The position numbers and the translations under genes are program-made. The notes under the pieces are model-generated. The model made no database searches. It was not told where the DNA came from and saw only the letters and a program-made list of their open reading frames with translations. This document shows, piece by piece, positions 26,118-37,317 of a DNA stretch of 64,000 nt (the first letter of the stretch is position 1; every line of letters begins with the position of its first letter). Source of the stretch: Bradyrhizobium sp. PSBB068 (lineage in GTDB: Bacteria; Pseudomonadota; Alphaproteobacteria; Rhizobiales; Xanthobacteraceae); contig CP069300.1 of NCBI GenBank assembly GCA_016839165.1, positions 7,078,001 through 7,142,000 on the forward strand. The letters run 5' to 3'.

Positions 26118-27392
26118 CTATTGATTGACCGTGGCGAGCGCCGCCATGGCGTTGTCGGCAAATTTACGCGACGCGTCGAGCGCGGCACGGCGTGCGTCCA
26201 CCCTGGCGAGCCAGGCTTGCGCCGCGGTGCGATCGGCCGGCGGCAACGACTTCAATTCGCGTTCGGTCAATGCGAGATCATTATGCACGGCGGCCGATGT
26301 CACGCGCGCGACGATGCTGCCGCGGTCGGTGCCGGTGCCGTCGGTCCGCTCGATGCGGATCAGCTTGGAGGCGCCGGCCTGCAGACGATCGACCAGCCCG
26401 GCGCTGGCGGCCGCGGCCTCCGGCGGCGGCGGAGCAAGCTGCGGCACGATCTCGATCAGCTCGCGGCACAGCGCGTTCGGATTCGGCACGCCTGACGCAG
26501 CGAAGACTTCGAGCGGCTTCAGCATATCGGGATTGTCGGCGATGGCCTTCGCGGCCTCGAGCGCCGAGCCGTAGGGATCGCCGTGACGCACCGCGACGTC
26601 GAGCAGCGAGGCCGCAACCACGCGGCGCAGCGGCACATCATCCGCCTTCGCCTCGGCCTTGGTGTCGGCGATCTTGCCGTCCTGTTTGGCGATCGCGGCG
26701 CCCTGCGCCTTCACCGCACCCTCGACCCTGTCGATCCGCGCCGTGAGGCCGGAGATGTCGGGCGCCGCCGCGCCATCGCGCGGCGCGGCCTTCGCGTCAT
26801 TCACCGCAGCGGCGAGCTTGTCGGATTGCGCCCGCGTCGCGGCGAGCTCGGTACGCAGCACGGCGATCGACTTGTCGAGCGCCTCGAGCCTTGCGGTTGC
26901 CGCGGGATCGGCGACCGCAGCGGCTGGCCGGCTCGCCTTTGCTTCGAGCGCGGCCAGGCGCGCACCGAGTTCGTCAACCGTTGCGGCGCTGGGCTGCGGC
27001 GCGGACGCCGGCGGCACCGAGGGCCAGCCGAGCAGCCAGCCGACCCCGATCACCAGCGCGGCGGCGACCGCGCCCGACACCGGCGCCACCACCCAGGGCG
27101 ACACCGGCCGCGGCCGCTCGGCCTCCGGTGCCGCGGAGGCGGCCTCGAGTTGCGGCTCTGTGTGAGGCGCAGGATCGGGATGAGGCTCCGCCCCGGGCGC
27201 AGCCGCCTCGCCGGCATGGCCAGCGGTTTCCTCGCCAGTTTCCTTGCCAATTTCCTTGGCGGCTTCCTCGGTCGCCTCGGTCCTTGACGGCTCGCTGGAG
27301 ATTTCGGTCGCCTGAAGATCAATGGTCGGCGGTGCGCGCTTGGGCCGGGAATCCGGCGAAGGTCCTGGGTCGTCGGGCCTTTCTTCAGCCAT
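26118..27392 (-). CDS. Mic60/mitofilin-like membrane protein (COG4223)
   Basis: A 424-aa envelope protein: Pro/Glu-rich cytosolic N-terminus (~100 aa), a single membrane span (PWVVAPVSGAVAAALVIGVG), a coiled-coil region rich in Ala/Lys/Glu (LGARLAALEAKASRPAAAVA to DKLAAAVNDAKAAP) and a conserved C-terminal helical domain (RRVVAASLLDVAVRHGDPYG). This is the architecture of alphaproteobacterial Mic60, which sits beside hemY/hemD and is known to shape intracytoplasmic membranes and bind BamA in relatives. ATG at 27392 (MAEERPDDPG). Between hemD and the HemY-domain gene. Confidence 0.85.
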   Translation of the reverse strand: MAEERPDDPGPSPDSRPKRAPPTIDLQATEISSEPSRTEATEEAAKEIGKETGEETAGHAGEAAAPGAEPHPDPAPHTEPQLEAASAAPEAERPRPVSPWVVAPVSGAVAAALVIGVGWLLGWPSVPPASAPQPSAATVDELGARLAALEAKASRPAAAVADPAATARLEALDKSIAVLRTELAATRAQSDKLAAAVNDAKAAPRDGAAAPDISGLTARIDRVEGAVKAQGAAIAKQDGKIADTKAEAKADDVPLRRVVAASLLDVAVRHGDPYGSALEAAKAIADNPDMLKPLEVFAASGVPNPNALCRELIEIVPQLAPPPPEAAAASAGLVDRLQAGASKLIRIERTDGTGTDRGSIVARVTSAAVHNDLALTERELKSLPPADRTAAQAWLARVDARRAALDASRKFADNAMAALATVNQ

Positions 27393-27430
27393 CGCGAGGG
27401 TCCTCAAAACTACTGGCCGCACATTCTAGA

Positions 27431-27462
27431 GCATGATCCGATCCGATTGAATCGGATCATGC
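27431..27462. terminator. Perfect 12-bp palindrome of the GCATGATCC type
   Basis: GCATGATCCGAT and ATCGGATCATGC flank an eight-base loop. It lies between hemD and the Mic60-like gene, upstream of the latter. The core GATCATGC also appears at 28473-28480 and near 4512 and 8381, so it belongs to a small repeat family. No T-tract on either strand. Confidence 0.6.
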
Positions 27463-27582
27463 CGTCATCGAGTTGTTTGGTGGCGTTACCTTAACGCGAA
27501 CCGCTCCGTCAGGATCGGCCATGGTCTTAGAGCACGATCCGAAACCCGGAGCATTGCCTAACATCATGGTCCGACGAAAGAA

Positions 27583-28323
27583 TTATTCGAGTGACGGCCG
27601 CATTGTGCGGTCGAGCGCCTCCAGCAGGGCGTTTTCGTCCGGCCGCGCCGCCACCACCACCTTGGTCGCACCGGCGTCATGGAGCACCGCGGCGACCGCG
27701 GCCGAGATGCAGCACTGCGGCAAAGCGAGCGCCGAAATCTCCAGGCCGTCGGCCCGGATCGTGTCCAGGAAGGCCTGCGCGCTGCGCCGGGAATAATGCA
27801 GCACCGCTGTGATCCGGTTCGCCATGAAGGCGTCGCTGACCTCCCTTGGAAAGCCGGCCACCGGCGCCATCCGGTAGGTGGTATGGGTGACGACGCTTAA
27901 CCCGCGCTCGCCCAGTTCACCGGCGAGATCGCGCGACAGGTCGGCGCCGGCGAGATAGAGCAGCGTGGCGGATGCCGGCAGCTCGCCGGCCTTGACCCGC
28001 GCGAGCACGAGATCACGCAGGCTCACCGCGTCGCCCTTGGCCACGATCACCTTGTCGAAGCCGGCGGCACGTGCGGCGTCCGCGGTGTGCGTCCCCACCG
28101 CGAACAGCGGCAGCGGCATCAGCCGGCTCGCACCGAGATCGACCGCGCGCAGCGCATTGGCGCTGGTCAGGATGACCGCGTCATATTCGGCATCGTCGTC
28201 ATCATGGAACGGCAACGGCTCGAAGCGCAGCACCGGCGCCGCGAGGGCATCAAAGCCGCGCTGGCGCAGCGTCGCAAGCGTCGCGGCACTATCCGGATGC
28301 GGTCGTGTGACAAGGATGGTCAG
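27583..28323 (-). CDS. hemD: Uroporphyrinogen-III synthase, apparent CTG start
   Basis: Cyclises hydroxymethylbilane to uroporphyrinogen III in tetrapyrrole synthesis. The 246-aa frame begins [20 protein letters not shown] and contains [33 protein letters not shown] and [16 protein letters not shown], the landmarks of the family. No ATG, GTG or TTG occurs at the expected position. The codon there is CTG (28321-28323), with GGGAGG seven bases upstream. The nearest in-frame ATG (28440) adds 39 residues unlike the family, has no ribosome site and lies inside a palindromic repeat. I therefore infer a CTG start. Divergent from tsaD; operon with the Mic60-like and HemY-domain genes. Confidence 0.85.
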   Translation of the reverse strand: MTILVTRPHPDSAATLATLRQRGFDALAAPVLRFEPLPFHDDDDAEYDAVILTSANALRAVDLGASRLMPLPLFAVGTHTADAARAAGFDKVIVAKGDAVSLRDLVLARVKAGELPASATLLYLAGADLSRDLAGELGERGLSVVTHTTYRMAPVAGFPREVSDAFMANRITAVLHYSRRSAQAFLDTIRADGLEISALALPQCCISAAVAAVLHDAGATKVVVAARPDENALLEALDRTMRPSLE

Positions 28324-28436
28324 GGTCAGGCCTCCCGCCTTGCGAATTGGCCCCTGCAGATTGGACCTTGTTGGTCCTTGGCGACCGATTGCACTTTGCG
28401 ACCTCGCAATGCTACCCCGGAGAGGACATTTGATGG

Positions 28437-28481
28437 GCATGATCTGGCCGGAAACCGGTTCCGGCCGGTCCGGATCATGCT
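28437..28481. repeat. Palindromic repeat between hemD and tsaD
   Basis: Outer arms GCATGATC (28438-28445) and GATCATGC (28473-28480) enclose GGCCGGAAACCGGTTCCGGCC, itself self-complementary. A typical Bradyrhizobium-type GATCATGC element. It overlaps the region where both divergent genes need promoters. Confidence 0.65.
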
Positions 28482-28518
28482 GGTAGCACAAGGGCCGAAA
28501 TTGGGACACGAACCGCCG

Positions 28519-29592
28519 ATGCTGGTGTTGGGAATCGAGACCACCTGCGATGAAACCGCAGCCGCCGTGGTCGAGCGCCAGGCTGACGGACAGGCCAAGA
28601 TCCTCTCCAACGTCGTGCGTTCGCAGACCGACGAGCACGCCCGCTTCGGCGGCGTGGTGCCGGAGATCGCGGCGCGCGCCCATGTCGACCTGCTCGACGG
28701 TATCATCGCCTCCGCCATGAAGGAGGCCGGCGTCGGCTACGGCCAATTGTCCGCGGTGGCAGCGGCCGCCGGCCCCGGCCTGATCGGCGGCGTGATCGTC
28801 GGTCTCACCACCGCGAAGGCGATCGCGATGGTGCACGACACGCCGCTGATCGCGGTGAACCATCTCGAGGCGCACGCGCTGACGCCGCGGCTGACCTGCG
28901 CGCTGGCGTTTCCCTATTGCCTGTTCTTGGCCTCGGGCGGCCACACCCAGATCGTCGCCGTGGTCGGGGTCGGCGAATATGTCCGGCTCGGCACCACGGT
29001 CGACGATGCGATGGGCGAGGCGTTCGACAAGGTGGCGAAGATGCTGTCGCTGCCCTATCCCGGCGGACCGCAGGTCGAGCGCGCGGCGGCCGACGGCGAC
29101 CCGACGCGGTTTGCCTTTCCGCGCCCGATGCTCGGCCGTCCGGATGCGAATTTCTCGCTGTCGGGACTGAAGACGGCGGTGCGCAACGAGGCGAGCCGGC
29201 TGGAGCCATTGGAGCCGCAGGACATCAGCGACCTCTGCGCGAGCTTCCAGGCCGCGGTGCTGGAAGCGACCGCGGACCGGCTGACCGTCGGCCTGCGGTT
29301 GTTCCAGGAACGGTTCGGCACGCCGCGCGCATTGGTCGCGGCCGGCGGCGTTGCCGCCAACCACGCCATCCGCAGCGCGTTGCAGGATGTCGCGGCGAAA
29401 GCGCAGACCACGCTGATCATCCCGCCGCCGGCGCTCTGCACCGACAATGGCGCGATGATCGCCTGGGCCGGCGCCGAGCGGATGGCGCTCGGACTCACCG
29501 ACACGATGGAAGCGCCGCCGCGCGCGCGCTGGCTGCTCGATGCCAACGCCAAGGCGCCGGCCGGCCACGCCAACAGCCGCGCCGGATATTGA
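28519..29592 (+). CDS. tsaD: tRNA N6-adenosine threonylcarbamoyltransferase TsaD
   Basis: Transfers threonylcarbamoyl to A37 of ANN-decoding tRNAs, with TsaB/TsaE. 357 aa, near-standard length. Seen: [17 protein letters not shown] (nucleotide-binding start), the metal-binding [11 protein letters not shown] histidines (about residues 115 and 119), [35 protein letters not shown] and [11 protein letters not shown], with the C-terminal [11 protein letters not shown] supplying the metal Asp. Start at 28519 follows the family; an in-frame ATG at 28477 would add 14 residues encoded by a palindromic repeat. gpsA follows 13 bp later. Confidence 0.96.
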   Translation: MLVLGIETTCDETAAAVVERQADGQAKILSNVVRSQTDEHARFGGVVPEIAARAHVDLLDGIIASAMKEAGVGYGQLSAVAAAAGPGLIGGVIVGLTTAKAIAMVHDTPLIAVNHLEAHALTPRLTCALAFPYCLFLASGGHTQIVAVVGVGEYVRLGTTVDDAMGEAFDKVAKMLSLPYPGGPQVERAAADGDPTRFAFPRPMLGRPDANFSLSGLKTAVRNEASRLEPLEPQDISDLCASFQAAVLEATADRLTVGLRLFQERFGTPRALVAAGGVAANHAIRSALQDVAAKAQTTLIIPPPALCTDNGAMIAWAGAERMALGLTDTMEAPPRARWLLDANAKAPAGHANSRAGY

Positions 29593-29605
29593 ACCGAGGG
29601 GTCGG

Positions 29606-30583
29606 ATGCCCGCGCATATGTCAGTCAGCGTGATCGGTGCCGGCGCCTGGGGCACGGCATTGGCCGAGGTCGCGGCGCGCGCCGGACGCAAGGTGACGCT
29701 GTATGCGCGCAATGCCGGGCATGCGGCGCGGATCGAGGCGACGCGGGTCAATCCGAAGCTGACTGGTGTCCAGCTTCAGCCCGGCATCGCGGTGACGTCG
29801 GATATCTCCGCCGCCGCACGCGCCGACATCATCCTCGCGGTCACCCCGGCGCAGCATCTGCGCGCGGCGGTCGGACACCTTGCGCCGTACCTCGAACCCG
29901 ACACACCTGTCATCGCCTGCGCCAAGGGCATCGAGCACGGCACGCACAAGTTCATGACCGAGGTGGTTGCGGAGGCCGCACCGCGCGCGGTGCCCGCGAT
30001 CCTGTCGGGACCGAGCTTTGCCGACGACGTCGCGCGCGGATTGCCTACCGCCGTGACGCTGGCTGCCAAGGATGAGGCGCTTGCACGTGCGCTGGTCCAG
30101 GCGCTCGGTTCGGCGACGTTCCGGCCCTACCACACGTCAGACGTGCGCGGCGTCGAGATCGGCGGCGCGGCCAAGAATGTGCTGGCGATCGCGGCCGGCA
30201 TCGTCGTCGGCAAGGAGCTCGGCGCCTCTGCGCTCGCCGCACTGACCACGCGCGGCTTCAGCGAACTCGCCCGGTTGGGCCGCGCCTGCGGGGCGCGCAC
30301 CGAGACGCTGTCCGGCCTGTCGGGGCTCGGCGATCTCTTGCTCAGCTGCTCGACCGCGCAATCGCGCAATTTCGCACTCGGCCTCGCGCTCGGGCGCGGC
30401 GAAGCAGCGCCGGTCGGCAAGCTTGCCGAAGGCGCGTTCACCGCTCCGGTGCTGTGCGAGCTCGCCGCTGCGCAGAAGGTCGATATGCCGGTGTCGAACG
30501 CGGTCGCCGCGATCCTGAGCGGCCGGCTGACGATCGATGCGGTGATCGAAGGATTGCTGACACGGCCTTTCAAGGCCGAGTAG
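29606..30583 (+). CDS. gpsA: NAD(P)-dependent glycerol-3-phosphate dehydrogenase
   Basis: Reduces dihydroxyacetone phosphate to sn-glycerol 3-phosphate for phospholipid synthesis. 325 aa. Nucleotide loop [20 protein letters not shown] (GxGxxGxA), [33 protein letters not shown], and catalytic-lysine block [18 protein letters not shown] followed by [16 protein letters not shown]. The ATG at 29606 has GAGGGG just upstream; MSVSVIG at 29618 is an alternative. Probably co-transcribed with tsaD, a frequent pairing in alphaproteobacteria. Confidence 0.95.
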   Translation: MPAHMSVSVIGAGAWGTALAEVAARAGRKVTLYARNAGHAARIEATRVNPKLTGVQLQPGIAVTSDISAAARADIILAVTPAQHLRAAVGHLAPYLEPDTPVIACAKGIEHGTHKFMTEVVAEAAPRAVPAILSGPSFADDVARGLPTAVTLAAKDEALARALVQALGSATFRPYHTSDVRGVEIGGAAKNVLAIAAGIVVGKELGASALAALTTRGFSELARLGRACGARTETLSGLSGLGDLLLSCSTAQSRNFALGLALGRGEAAPVGKLAEGAFTAPVLCELAAAQKVDMPVSNAVAAILSGRLTIDAVIEGLLTRPFKAE

Positions 30584-30701
30584 CGCGCGTCACAGGTGCG
30601 CGAGGTGGAGCTTCACGATCCGCGCGCGCCGTACTAGCGTGGCGGCGAACCGTCGGATCCCGGTCTTAGCAGTCGAGCAACGGATCCCAAGGGAAAAACA
30701 C

Positions 30702-31814
30702 ATGCGTCAACCGCAACGCGCCATCGTTCCCATCTGCTTCGCATTCGCCCTCGCCGCCTCGTCCATCACTGCCCACGCCCAAACCGCCGCTTCCTACGAC
30801 GAACTCGCCAAGAGTGAGGCGGCCGCCAATGCCGACAGCGGCAAGCGGGTCGCGCCGCTCAAGTCGATCGGTAACCCCACCGCTGACGTCTCTCCCGAGA
30901 TGCAGGCCATGATCGGCACGGCCTATCCGCCGCATTTCAACGCCGACCCGAAGACATCAGCGGAATGGAAGGAGCTGATCGATCGCCGCGCCAAGCAAGC
31001 CATCGCGAATATCCCGGCGATGAAGGCGAAGCTCGGCGTCAAGGTCGAGGAGAAAACAATCGCCGGCGTGCACTGCTATGTCGTGACGCCGAACAAGATC
31101 GCGCTCGAGAACCGGCGGCGCCTGCTGATCCATGTGCACGGCGGCGGCTACGTGTTCGGCCCCGGCGAAGCCGCGCTGCCGGAAGCCATCATGATGGCGG
31201 GCTTCGGCGGCTACAAGGTCATCTCGGTCGACTACCGGATGCCGCCGGACTTCCCCTATCCGGCCGCGATGGACGACGCGATGGCGGTGTGGAAGGAGGT
31301 CCTGAAATCGCATGAGCGCCATCGGCTGGCGATCTTCGGCACCTCGACCGGCGGTGCGATGACGCTCGCGATGGTGTTGCGGGCGAAGGATGAGAAGCTG
31401 CCTCTGCCCGCCGCCATCGCGCCGGGCACGCCATGGTCCGATATCGACAAGATCGGCGACAGCTACGCCGGCAATGAGTGGGTCGACAATGTGCTGGTGA
31501 CCTGGGACGGCTGGCTCGGCCGCGCGGCCAGGCTCTATGCCAACGGGACCAGCCTGAAGAATCCCTACATCTCGCCGATCTACGGTGACTTCAAGGGTTT
31601 CCCGCCGACCATCCTGACGTCGGGGACGCGCGATTTGTTCCTCAGCAACACGGTTCGCACCCACCGCAAATTGCGCCGCGCCGGCGTGATCGCCGACCTC
31701 AATGTCTATGAAGGGCAATCCCACGCGCAATACCAGATGAACATCGATGCGCCCGAGACCAAGGAAGCCTTCACCGATATCGCCAAATTCTTCGATCGAT
31801 ATCTGAAGCAGTGA
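30702..31814 (+). CDS. Exported alpha/beta hydrolase of the hormone-sensitive-lipase type
   Basis: A 370-aa esterase/lipase candidate. Sec signal peptide (PICFAFALAASSITAHAQ, cleavage about residue 25). Oxyanion-hole motif HVHGGGYVFGPG (HGGG), nucleophile elbow IFGTSTGGAM (GxSxG), acidic residue region LTSGTRDLFL (Asp) and His in EGQSHAQYQ complete the triad. The region before HGGG (~95 residues) is the usual cap. Periplasmic or secreted; natural ester unknown. AAGGGA precedes the ATG. Stand-alone gene. Confidence 0.88.
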   Translation: MRQPQRAIVPICFAFALAASSITAHAQTAASYDELAKSEAAANADSGKRVAPLKSIGNPTADVSPEMQAMIGTAYPPHFNADPKTSAEWKELIDRRAKQAIANIPAMKAKLGVKVEEKTIAGVHCYVVTPNKIALENRRRLLIHVHGGGYVFGPGEAALPEAIMMAGFGGYKVISVDYRMPPDFPYPAAMDDAMAVWKEVLKSHERHRLAIFGTSTGGAMTLAMVLRAKDEKLPLPAAIAPGTPWSDIDKIGDSYAGNEWVDNVLVTWDGWLGRAARLYANGTSLKNPYISPIYGDFKGFPPTILTSGTRDLFLSNTVRTHRKLRRAGVIADLNVYEGQSHAQYQMNIDAPETKEAFTDIAKFFDRYLKQ

Positions 31815-31910
31815 GCGCTGCCATCGAGACCAGATGCCTGTGCTTGTCGCGGGCGTCCGGCTGCCTGTAGATTGCCGCTCAATCGGCGTTCAGGAACGGG
31901 GTGAGTCGCG

Positions 31911-32324
31911 ATGAATTACTGGCTGGTGAAATCCGAGCCGTCGGTCTGGTCGTGGGACCAGCAGGTCGCCAAGGGCGCGAAGGGCGAGGCCTGGACTGGC
32001 GTGCGCAACTTCACGGCGCGGCAGAACCTGGTCAACATGAAGAAGGGCGACAAGGCGTTCTTCTATCATTCCAACGAGGGCAAGGAGATCGTCGGCATCG
32101 CCGAGATCGTCAAGGAAGCCTATCCCGATCCGACCGACAAGACCGGCAAGTTCGTCTGCGTCGACATCAAGGCCGACAAGCCGCTGAAGACGCCGGTGAC
32201 GATGGCCGCGATCAAGGCCGACAAGAAGCTCGCCGACATGGCGCTGGTGAAATATTCGCGGCTCTCGGTACAGCCGGTGACCGCGGAGGAATGGAAATAC
32301 GTCTGCAAGATGGGCGGACTGTAG
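31911..32324 (+). CDS. EVE domain-containing protein
   Basis: A 137-aa single-domain protein of the PUA-like EVE superfamily (NYWLVKSEPSVWSWDQQVAK; WTGVRNFTARQNLVNMKKGD; KAFFYHSNEGKEIVGIAEIV). Stand-alone EVE proteins are thought to bind modified bases in DNA or RNA; the domain is also fused to restriction enzymes elsewhere. Nothing here indicates a restriction system. Length and motifs are canonical. GGGGTGA precedes the ATG. The gene ends at a palindromic repeat. Confidence 0.93.
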   Translation: MNYWLVKSEPSVWSWDQQVAKGAKGEAWTGVRNFTARQNLVNMKKGDKAFFYHSNEGKEIVGIAEIVKEAYPDPTDKTGKFVCVDIKADKPLKTPVTMAAIKADKKLADMALVKYSRLSVQPVTAEEWKYVCKMGGL

Positions 32325-32343
32325 CGTTCCAGCATACTCTGCT

Positions 32344-32473
32344 GTCGTCCCGGCGAAGGCCGGGACCCATAACCACAACTCTCTGTGTCGCGCAGAGGTG
32401 TGGCCCCAGCGTTCTACATACTGAACATTTGTGTTTATGGGTCCCGGCTCGCGCTTCGCTTGGCCGGGACGAC
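32344..32473. repeat. Palindromic intergenic repeat, GTCGTCCCGGCGAAGGCCGGGACCCAT family, copy 1
   Basis: Opens GTCGTCCCGGCGAAGGCCGG and closes with ATGGGTCCCGGCTC...CCGGGACGAC; the interior holds TGGCCCCAGCGTT. The same arms and internal block recur at 45664-45785. It lies between the convergent EVE and topoisomerase genes. Confidence 0.75.
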
Positions 32474-32492
32474 GTCGAGTTGGATTCTGGGC

Positions 32493-33689
32493 TTACGCCC
32501 CCGCCGCCATCACCACCTGCGCCAGCAATTGCTCGCGCTTGCTCTGGGTGCGGTAGCCGCCCATGGTCGCGGCGAAGCGCTCGAGGATGCCGTCCTCGAA
32601 CGCGGTGACGATGGTGTCGTGGACGTAGCTCTTGCGGCAGATCGCCGGCGTGTTGGAAAGCTGGTCGGCCGCGGCGCGGATCGCGTCCAGCACCTGGCGC
32701 TTGCGGCCGCGCTGGCTGGCGGCCGGCGTGATCCGCGACAGCGATTCCACGACGACGGCCGACGCCATCAAGGTGCGGAAATCCTTCAGCGAGATCTTGA
32801 TGCCGGCGAGCTCGCGCAGGAACGCGTTGACAGCCGTGGTCGAGGCCGCGCGGACGACGCCGGAGCGGTCGTAATACTGGAACATGCGCTTGCCCGGAAC
32901 GCCGCGCAGGATGCCGATCGCACGCACCAGCTTGGCCGCGTCGCATTCCTTGCGCACGGCCTTGCCGCCCTTGGCCTTGAAGGTCAGCACCAGGCTGTCG
33001 TCTTCCAGCGTGACGTTGGACTTCAGCAGCGTGGTGGCACCGCGGGTGCCATTGAGCCGGGCATAGGATTCGTTGCCGGGCCGGATCGCGGTGCGCGCGA
33101 TCAGCTCGATCACCGCCGAAAGCGCGAACTCGCGCGTCGGCTCGTCGCCGGACAGGAACGCCGAGACCTTGCGCCGGATCTTCGGCAGCGCGGCCACCAG
33201 CTTGCCCAGGCGGTGCGCCTTGCGCTGCTCGCGGACCTTCTCCCAATCGGCATGATAGCGGTATTGCAACCGTCCGGCCGCATCGAGGCCGACCGCCTGC
33301 AGATGCGTGTTCGGATCGGTGGAGTAGCGCACCTGGCGATAGGCCGGCGGCATCGCCATCGCGTGCAGCCGGCGGATGGTGCGGGCGTCCCGGACGCGCG
33401 AGCCATTGGCGCGAACGAACGAATAGGTCTTGCCGCGCTTGATGCGGCGGATGGTCAGCTCGTTCTGGTCGCCGAGCCGCAGGCCGAGATCGCGCGCCAG
33501 ATCCTCGACCGAGGTCTTGATGGCGGCGGGCGTCTCGAACTTGAGCTTTGCCCGAGGTGGCTGCAGCTTTGCCTGCGGCCGCAACTTTGCCTGCGGCTGC
33601 TTGGGCCACTGACCCAGCGCCTTCGCCAGGGCGACAGCGGGATCGGCGGACATGGGCCGCACAGCCGCGATGTTCTGCTGATCCATCAT
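32493..33689 (-). CDS. DNA topoisomerase IB (eukaryotic/poxvirus type)
   Basis: Relaxes supercoils via a 3'-phosphotyrosyl intermediate. 398 aa. N-terminal domain (TIRRIKRGKTYSFVRANGSR) and catalytic domain with IRPGNESYARLNGTRGATTL (first catalytic Arg), the KGGKAVRK lysine loop, YYDRSGVVRAASTTAVNAFL region, and the nucleophile in ICRKSYVHDTIV (Tyr). The first ~50 residues are a Pro/Gln/Ala/Lys linker with a thrice-repeated QAKL/RAKL motif. A housekeeping or stress enzyme widespread in rhizobia. Start ATG at 33689 or 33686. Confidence 0.93.
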   Translation of the reverse strand: MMDQQNIAAVRPMSADPAVALAKALGQWPKQPQAKLRPQAKLQPPRAKLKFETPAAIKTSVEDLARDLGLRLGDQNELTIRRIKRGKTYSFVRANGSRVRDARTIRRLHAMAMPPAYRQVRYSTDPNTHLQAVGLDAAGRLQYRYHADWEKVREQRKAHRLGKLVAALPKIRRKVSAFLSGDEPTREFALSAVIELIARTAIRPGNESYARLNGTRGATTLLKSNVTLEDDSLVLTFKAKGGKAVRKECDAAKLVRAIGILRGVPGKRMFQYYDRSGVVRAASTTAVNAFLRELAGIKISLKDFRTLMASAVVVESLSRITPAASQRGRKRQVLDAIRAAADQLSNTPAICRKSYVHDTIVTAFEDGILERFAATMGGYRTQSKREQLLAQVVMAAGA

Positions 33690-34438
33690 ACTCTTCAGAC
33701 GCCTTGTTCCGCTGTTCTCCCGGTAATGCCGTTGCTTCGGGCTTCGTTCCGGTGAGGCCGTCCGGCCTCGGAATGGCGATTTAGGGCGTGGAGACTGACA
33801 TTGCGAGTCGCGAATCGGTTATCAATGGTTTCTAAATACCTTTCATGGGTGCCATTCGCCGGCTAACCTTGATTTCAGCCTGTCCGGGTTCGGTCAAAAT
33901 AGCGGGAACAGCGTCCGGGAACCGGATTCCGATGGGCCGAACTCGGACGATCTGCCGCACCGGACAGGCCGGATCGTGCCGTCCCGGCGACGCCCTCGAT
34001 CCTAGGCTGCGGGCAGCAACAAGTGCCTCGACGGGCGCCGTTAGGCCGCGCGAGACGCCGAAGGACCGATTGTTGACGCAGATCATCGCGCCGGCACACG
34101 ACAGTTCGTTGAATGCCCAAAGCCGCCCGTCAAAATCGACGCCGTACGTCGTTCGAGTTTGTCGCGGTGGGTGGCGGGGAGGCGCAGAGCACAGCACTAC
34201 TACGACCAAGAGACCGGTGACCTGATGCAGGCGATGGAGCATAGGTTTCCATCGTCAACGAGGCGCGGTAAGCGTCCTATCAGGTGCGGAAGCCGGCGGG
34301 ATGTCCTGCGGTTTCTGCGCGACGAAAGTGACAGTCCTTTTTCCTTGCGAGGCCGGAACGCGGCAACGCATAATTGCAACAATGATCAAGACGGCTTGCC
34401 GTCGCGTGGTTCGCGATCGGCATGAGTGGAGGAAACCT
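33690..34438. other. Long stretch without a convincing gene upstream of acs
   Basis: About 750 bp between topoisomerase IB and acs. Opposed open frames of ~130 aa (33832-34242 minus; 33845-34225 plus) overlap each other; neither has a recognised family or good ribosome site. There are local GC-rich palindromes (GAGGCCGTCCGGCCTC, 33754-33769). It may hold the acs leader and a decayed gene; I see no RNA gene I can name. Confidence 0.4.
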
Positions 34439-36385
<1,947 letters not shown>

Positions 36386-36423
36386 GCGTAAAGGCCAGCC
36401 ACGACAGTATCGGAAAGCCAAGA

Positions 36424-36454
36424 AGGGCCGCGCGCGATCACTGCCGCGGCCTTT
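36424..36454 (+). terminator. Hairpin terminator of acs
   Basis: AAGGGCCGCG pairs with CGCGGCCTTT (one bulge) around a GC-rich loop, about 40 bp after the acs stop, and is followed by TCGCATTCTC. A modest T-run (TTT) lies inside the 3' arm end. Confidence 0.6.
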
Positions 36455-36750
36455 CGCATTCTCCACGTCGCTCGAAAACGCGCTGGAATCGGCCATTTCA
36501 CGGGATTGTCAGAGGCAAGGCGCCAGTGCGGCGCGTTTGTGGCCAAGTGTTGTTTTCAAGTCATTTACTTTGATCCCAACTTTTCCTTTTCTGCCCGCCA
36601 TCTGGACGTGTCTCGCGGCCGGCGTGAAACCACCCGGTTAAGACACGCGGTTAACATTGCGTGCGCGAGACCGGCGGGCCCGGTTTTTTCAGGGCTCTGC
36701 ATCTTGGTTTTTGGCTCCCCAGCGGGAGCTGTTGGGAAGTGGAGAGGTTG

Positions 36751-37266
36751 ATGTCGATGAAGTTTGCGGTGGCGTTCGCTGCCACCCTTGGTGCCGTTGT
36801 CTTGATGTCGCAGACGGCCGAGGCACGGCCGGAAATGGTCGGGATCCACGCTGACAATTATGAGCCGGGCACCATCGTGGTGAAGACCAACGAACGGCGG
36901 CTCTATCTCATTCTCGATTCCGGCCACGCGATGCGTTACCCGGTCGGCGTCGGCAAGTCCGGCAAGCAGTGGGCCGGCACCACCCGGATCGACGGCAAGT
37001 ATCGCAACCCGGCCTGGTCGCCGCCCGCCGAAGTCAAGCGCGACAAGCCGAGCATTCCGAACGTGATCGCCGGCGGTTCGCCGGCAAACCCGATGGGCGT
37101 CGCCGCGATGACGCTGGCCGGCGGCGAATACGCCATCCACGGCACCAACGTGCCGGGCTCGGTGGGCGGCTTCGTCTCCTACGGCTGCATCCGCATGCTG
37201 AACCCCGACATCACCGATCTCTATTCGCGCGTCTCGGTCGGCACGACCGTCGTCGTCACCCGCTGA
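36751..37266 (+). CDS. Exported L,D-transpeptidase (YkuD domain)
   Basis: Forms 3-3 peptidoglycan crosslinks or attaches proteins to peptidoglycan in the periplasm. 171 aa: Sec signal (FAVAFAATLGAVVLMSQTAEA, about residue 26), then the catalytic domain IVVKTNERRLYLILDSGHAM, ending with the active-site block IHGTNVPGSVGGFVSYGCIR (His, then SxGCxR with nucleophile Cys). No LysM or other binding domain. GGAGAGG precedes the ATG at 36751. Upstream lies a direct repeat CGGTTAAnAC (36635 and 36648). Followed by a strong terminator. Confidence 0.93.
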   Translation: MSMKFAVAFAATLGAVVLMSQTAEARPEMVGIHADNYEPGTIVVKTNERRLYLILDSGHAMRYPVGVGKSGKQWAGTTRIDGKYRNPAWSPPAEVKRDKPSIPNVIAGGSPANPMGVAAMTLAGGEYAIHGTNVPGSVGGFVSYGCIRMLNPDITDLYSRVSVGTTVVVTR

Positions 37267-37287
37267 TTGCGCGAGCGTTTCACCGAA

Positions 37288-37316
37288 AAGCCGCGCCGAT
37301 GCGCGGCTTTTTTTTG
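37288..37316 (+). terminator. Strong Rho-independent terminator after the L,D-transpeptidase gene
   Basis: AAGCCGCGC / GCGCGGCTT with a four-base loop (CGAT), followed by a run of eight T. It lies between convergent genes; the minus-strand read has a shorter T-run (TTTTC), so it may also stop the thermonuclease transcript. Confidence 0.88.
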
Positions 37317-37317
37317 T

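Noticed and set aside
28324..29751. Upstream extension of the hemD frame to 722 aa
   Set aside because: The added part is antisense to tsaD with no family signature; HemD proteins are about 240-250 aa.
31911..32324. EVE protein as part of a modification-dependent restriction system
   Set aside because: Single-domain EVE protein without a nuclease or helicase partner; neighbours are an esterase and topoisomerase.
33832..34242. 136-aa minus-strand frame in the gap upstream of acs
   Set aside because: Overlaps an equally long plus-strand frame; no ribosome site, no homologous motif, so not called as a gene.
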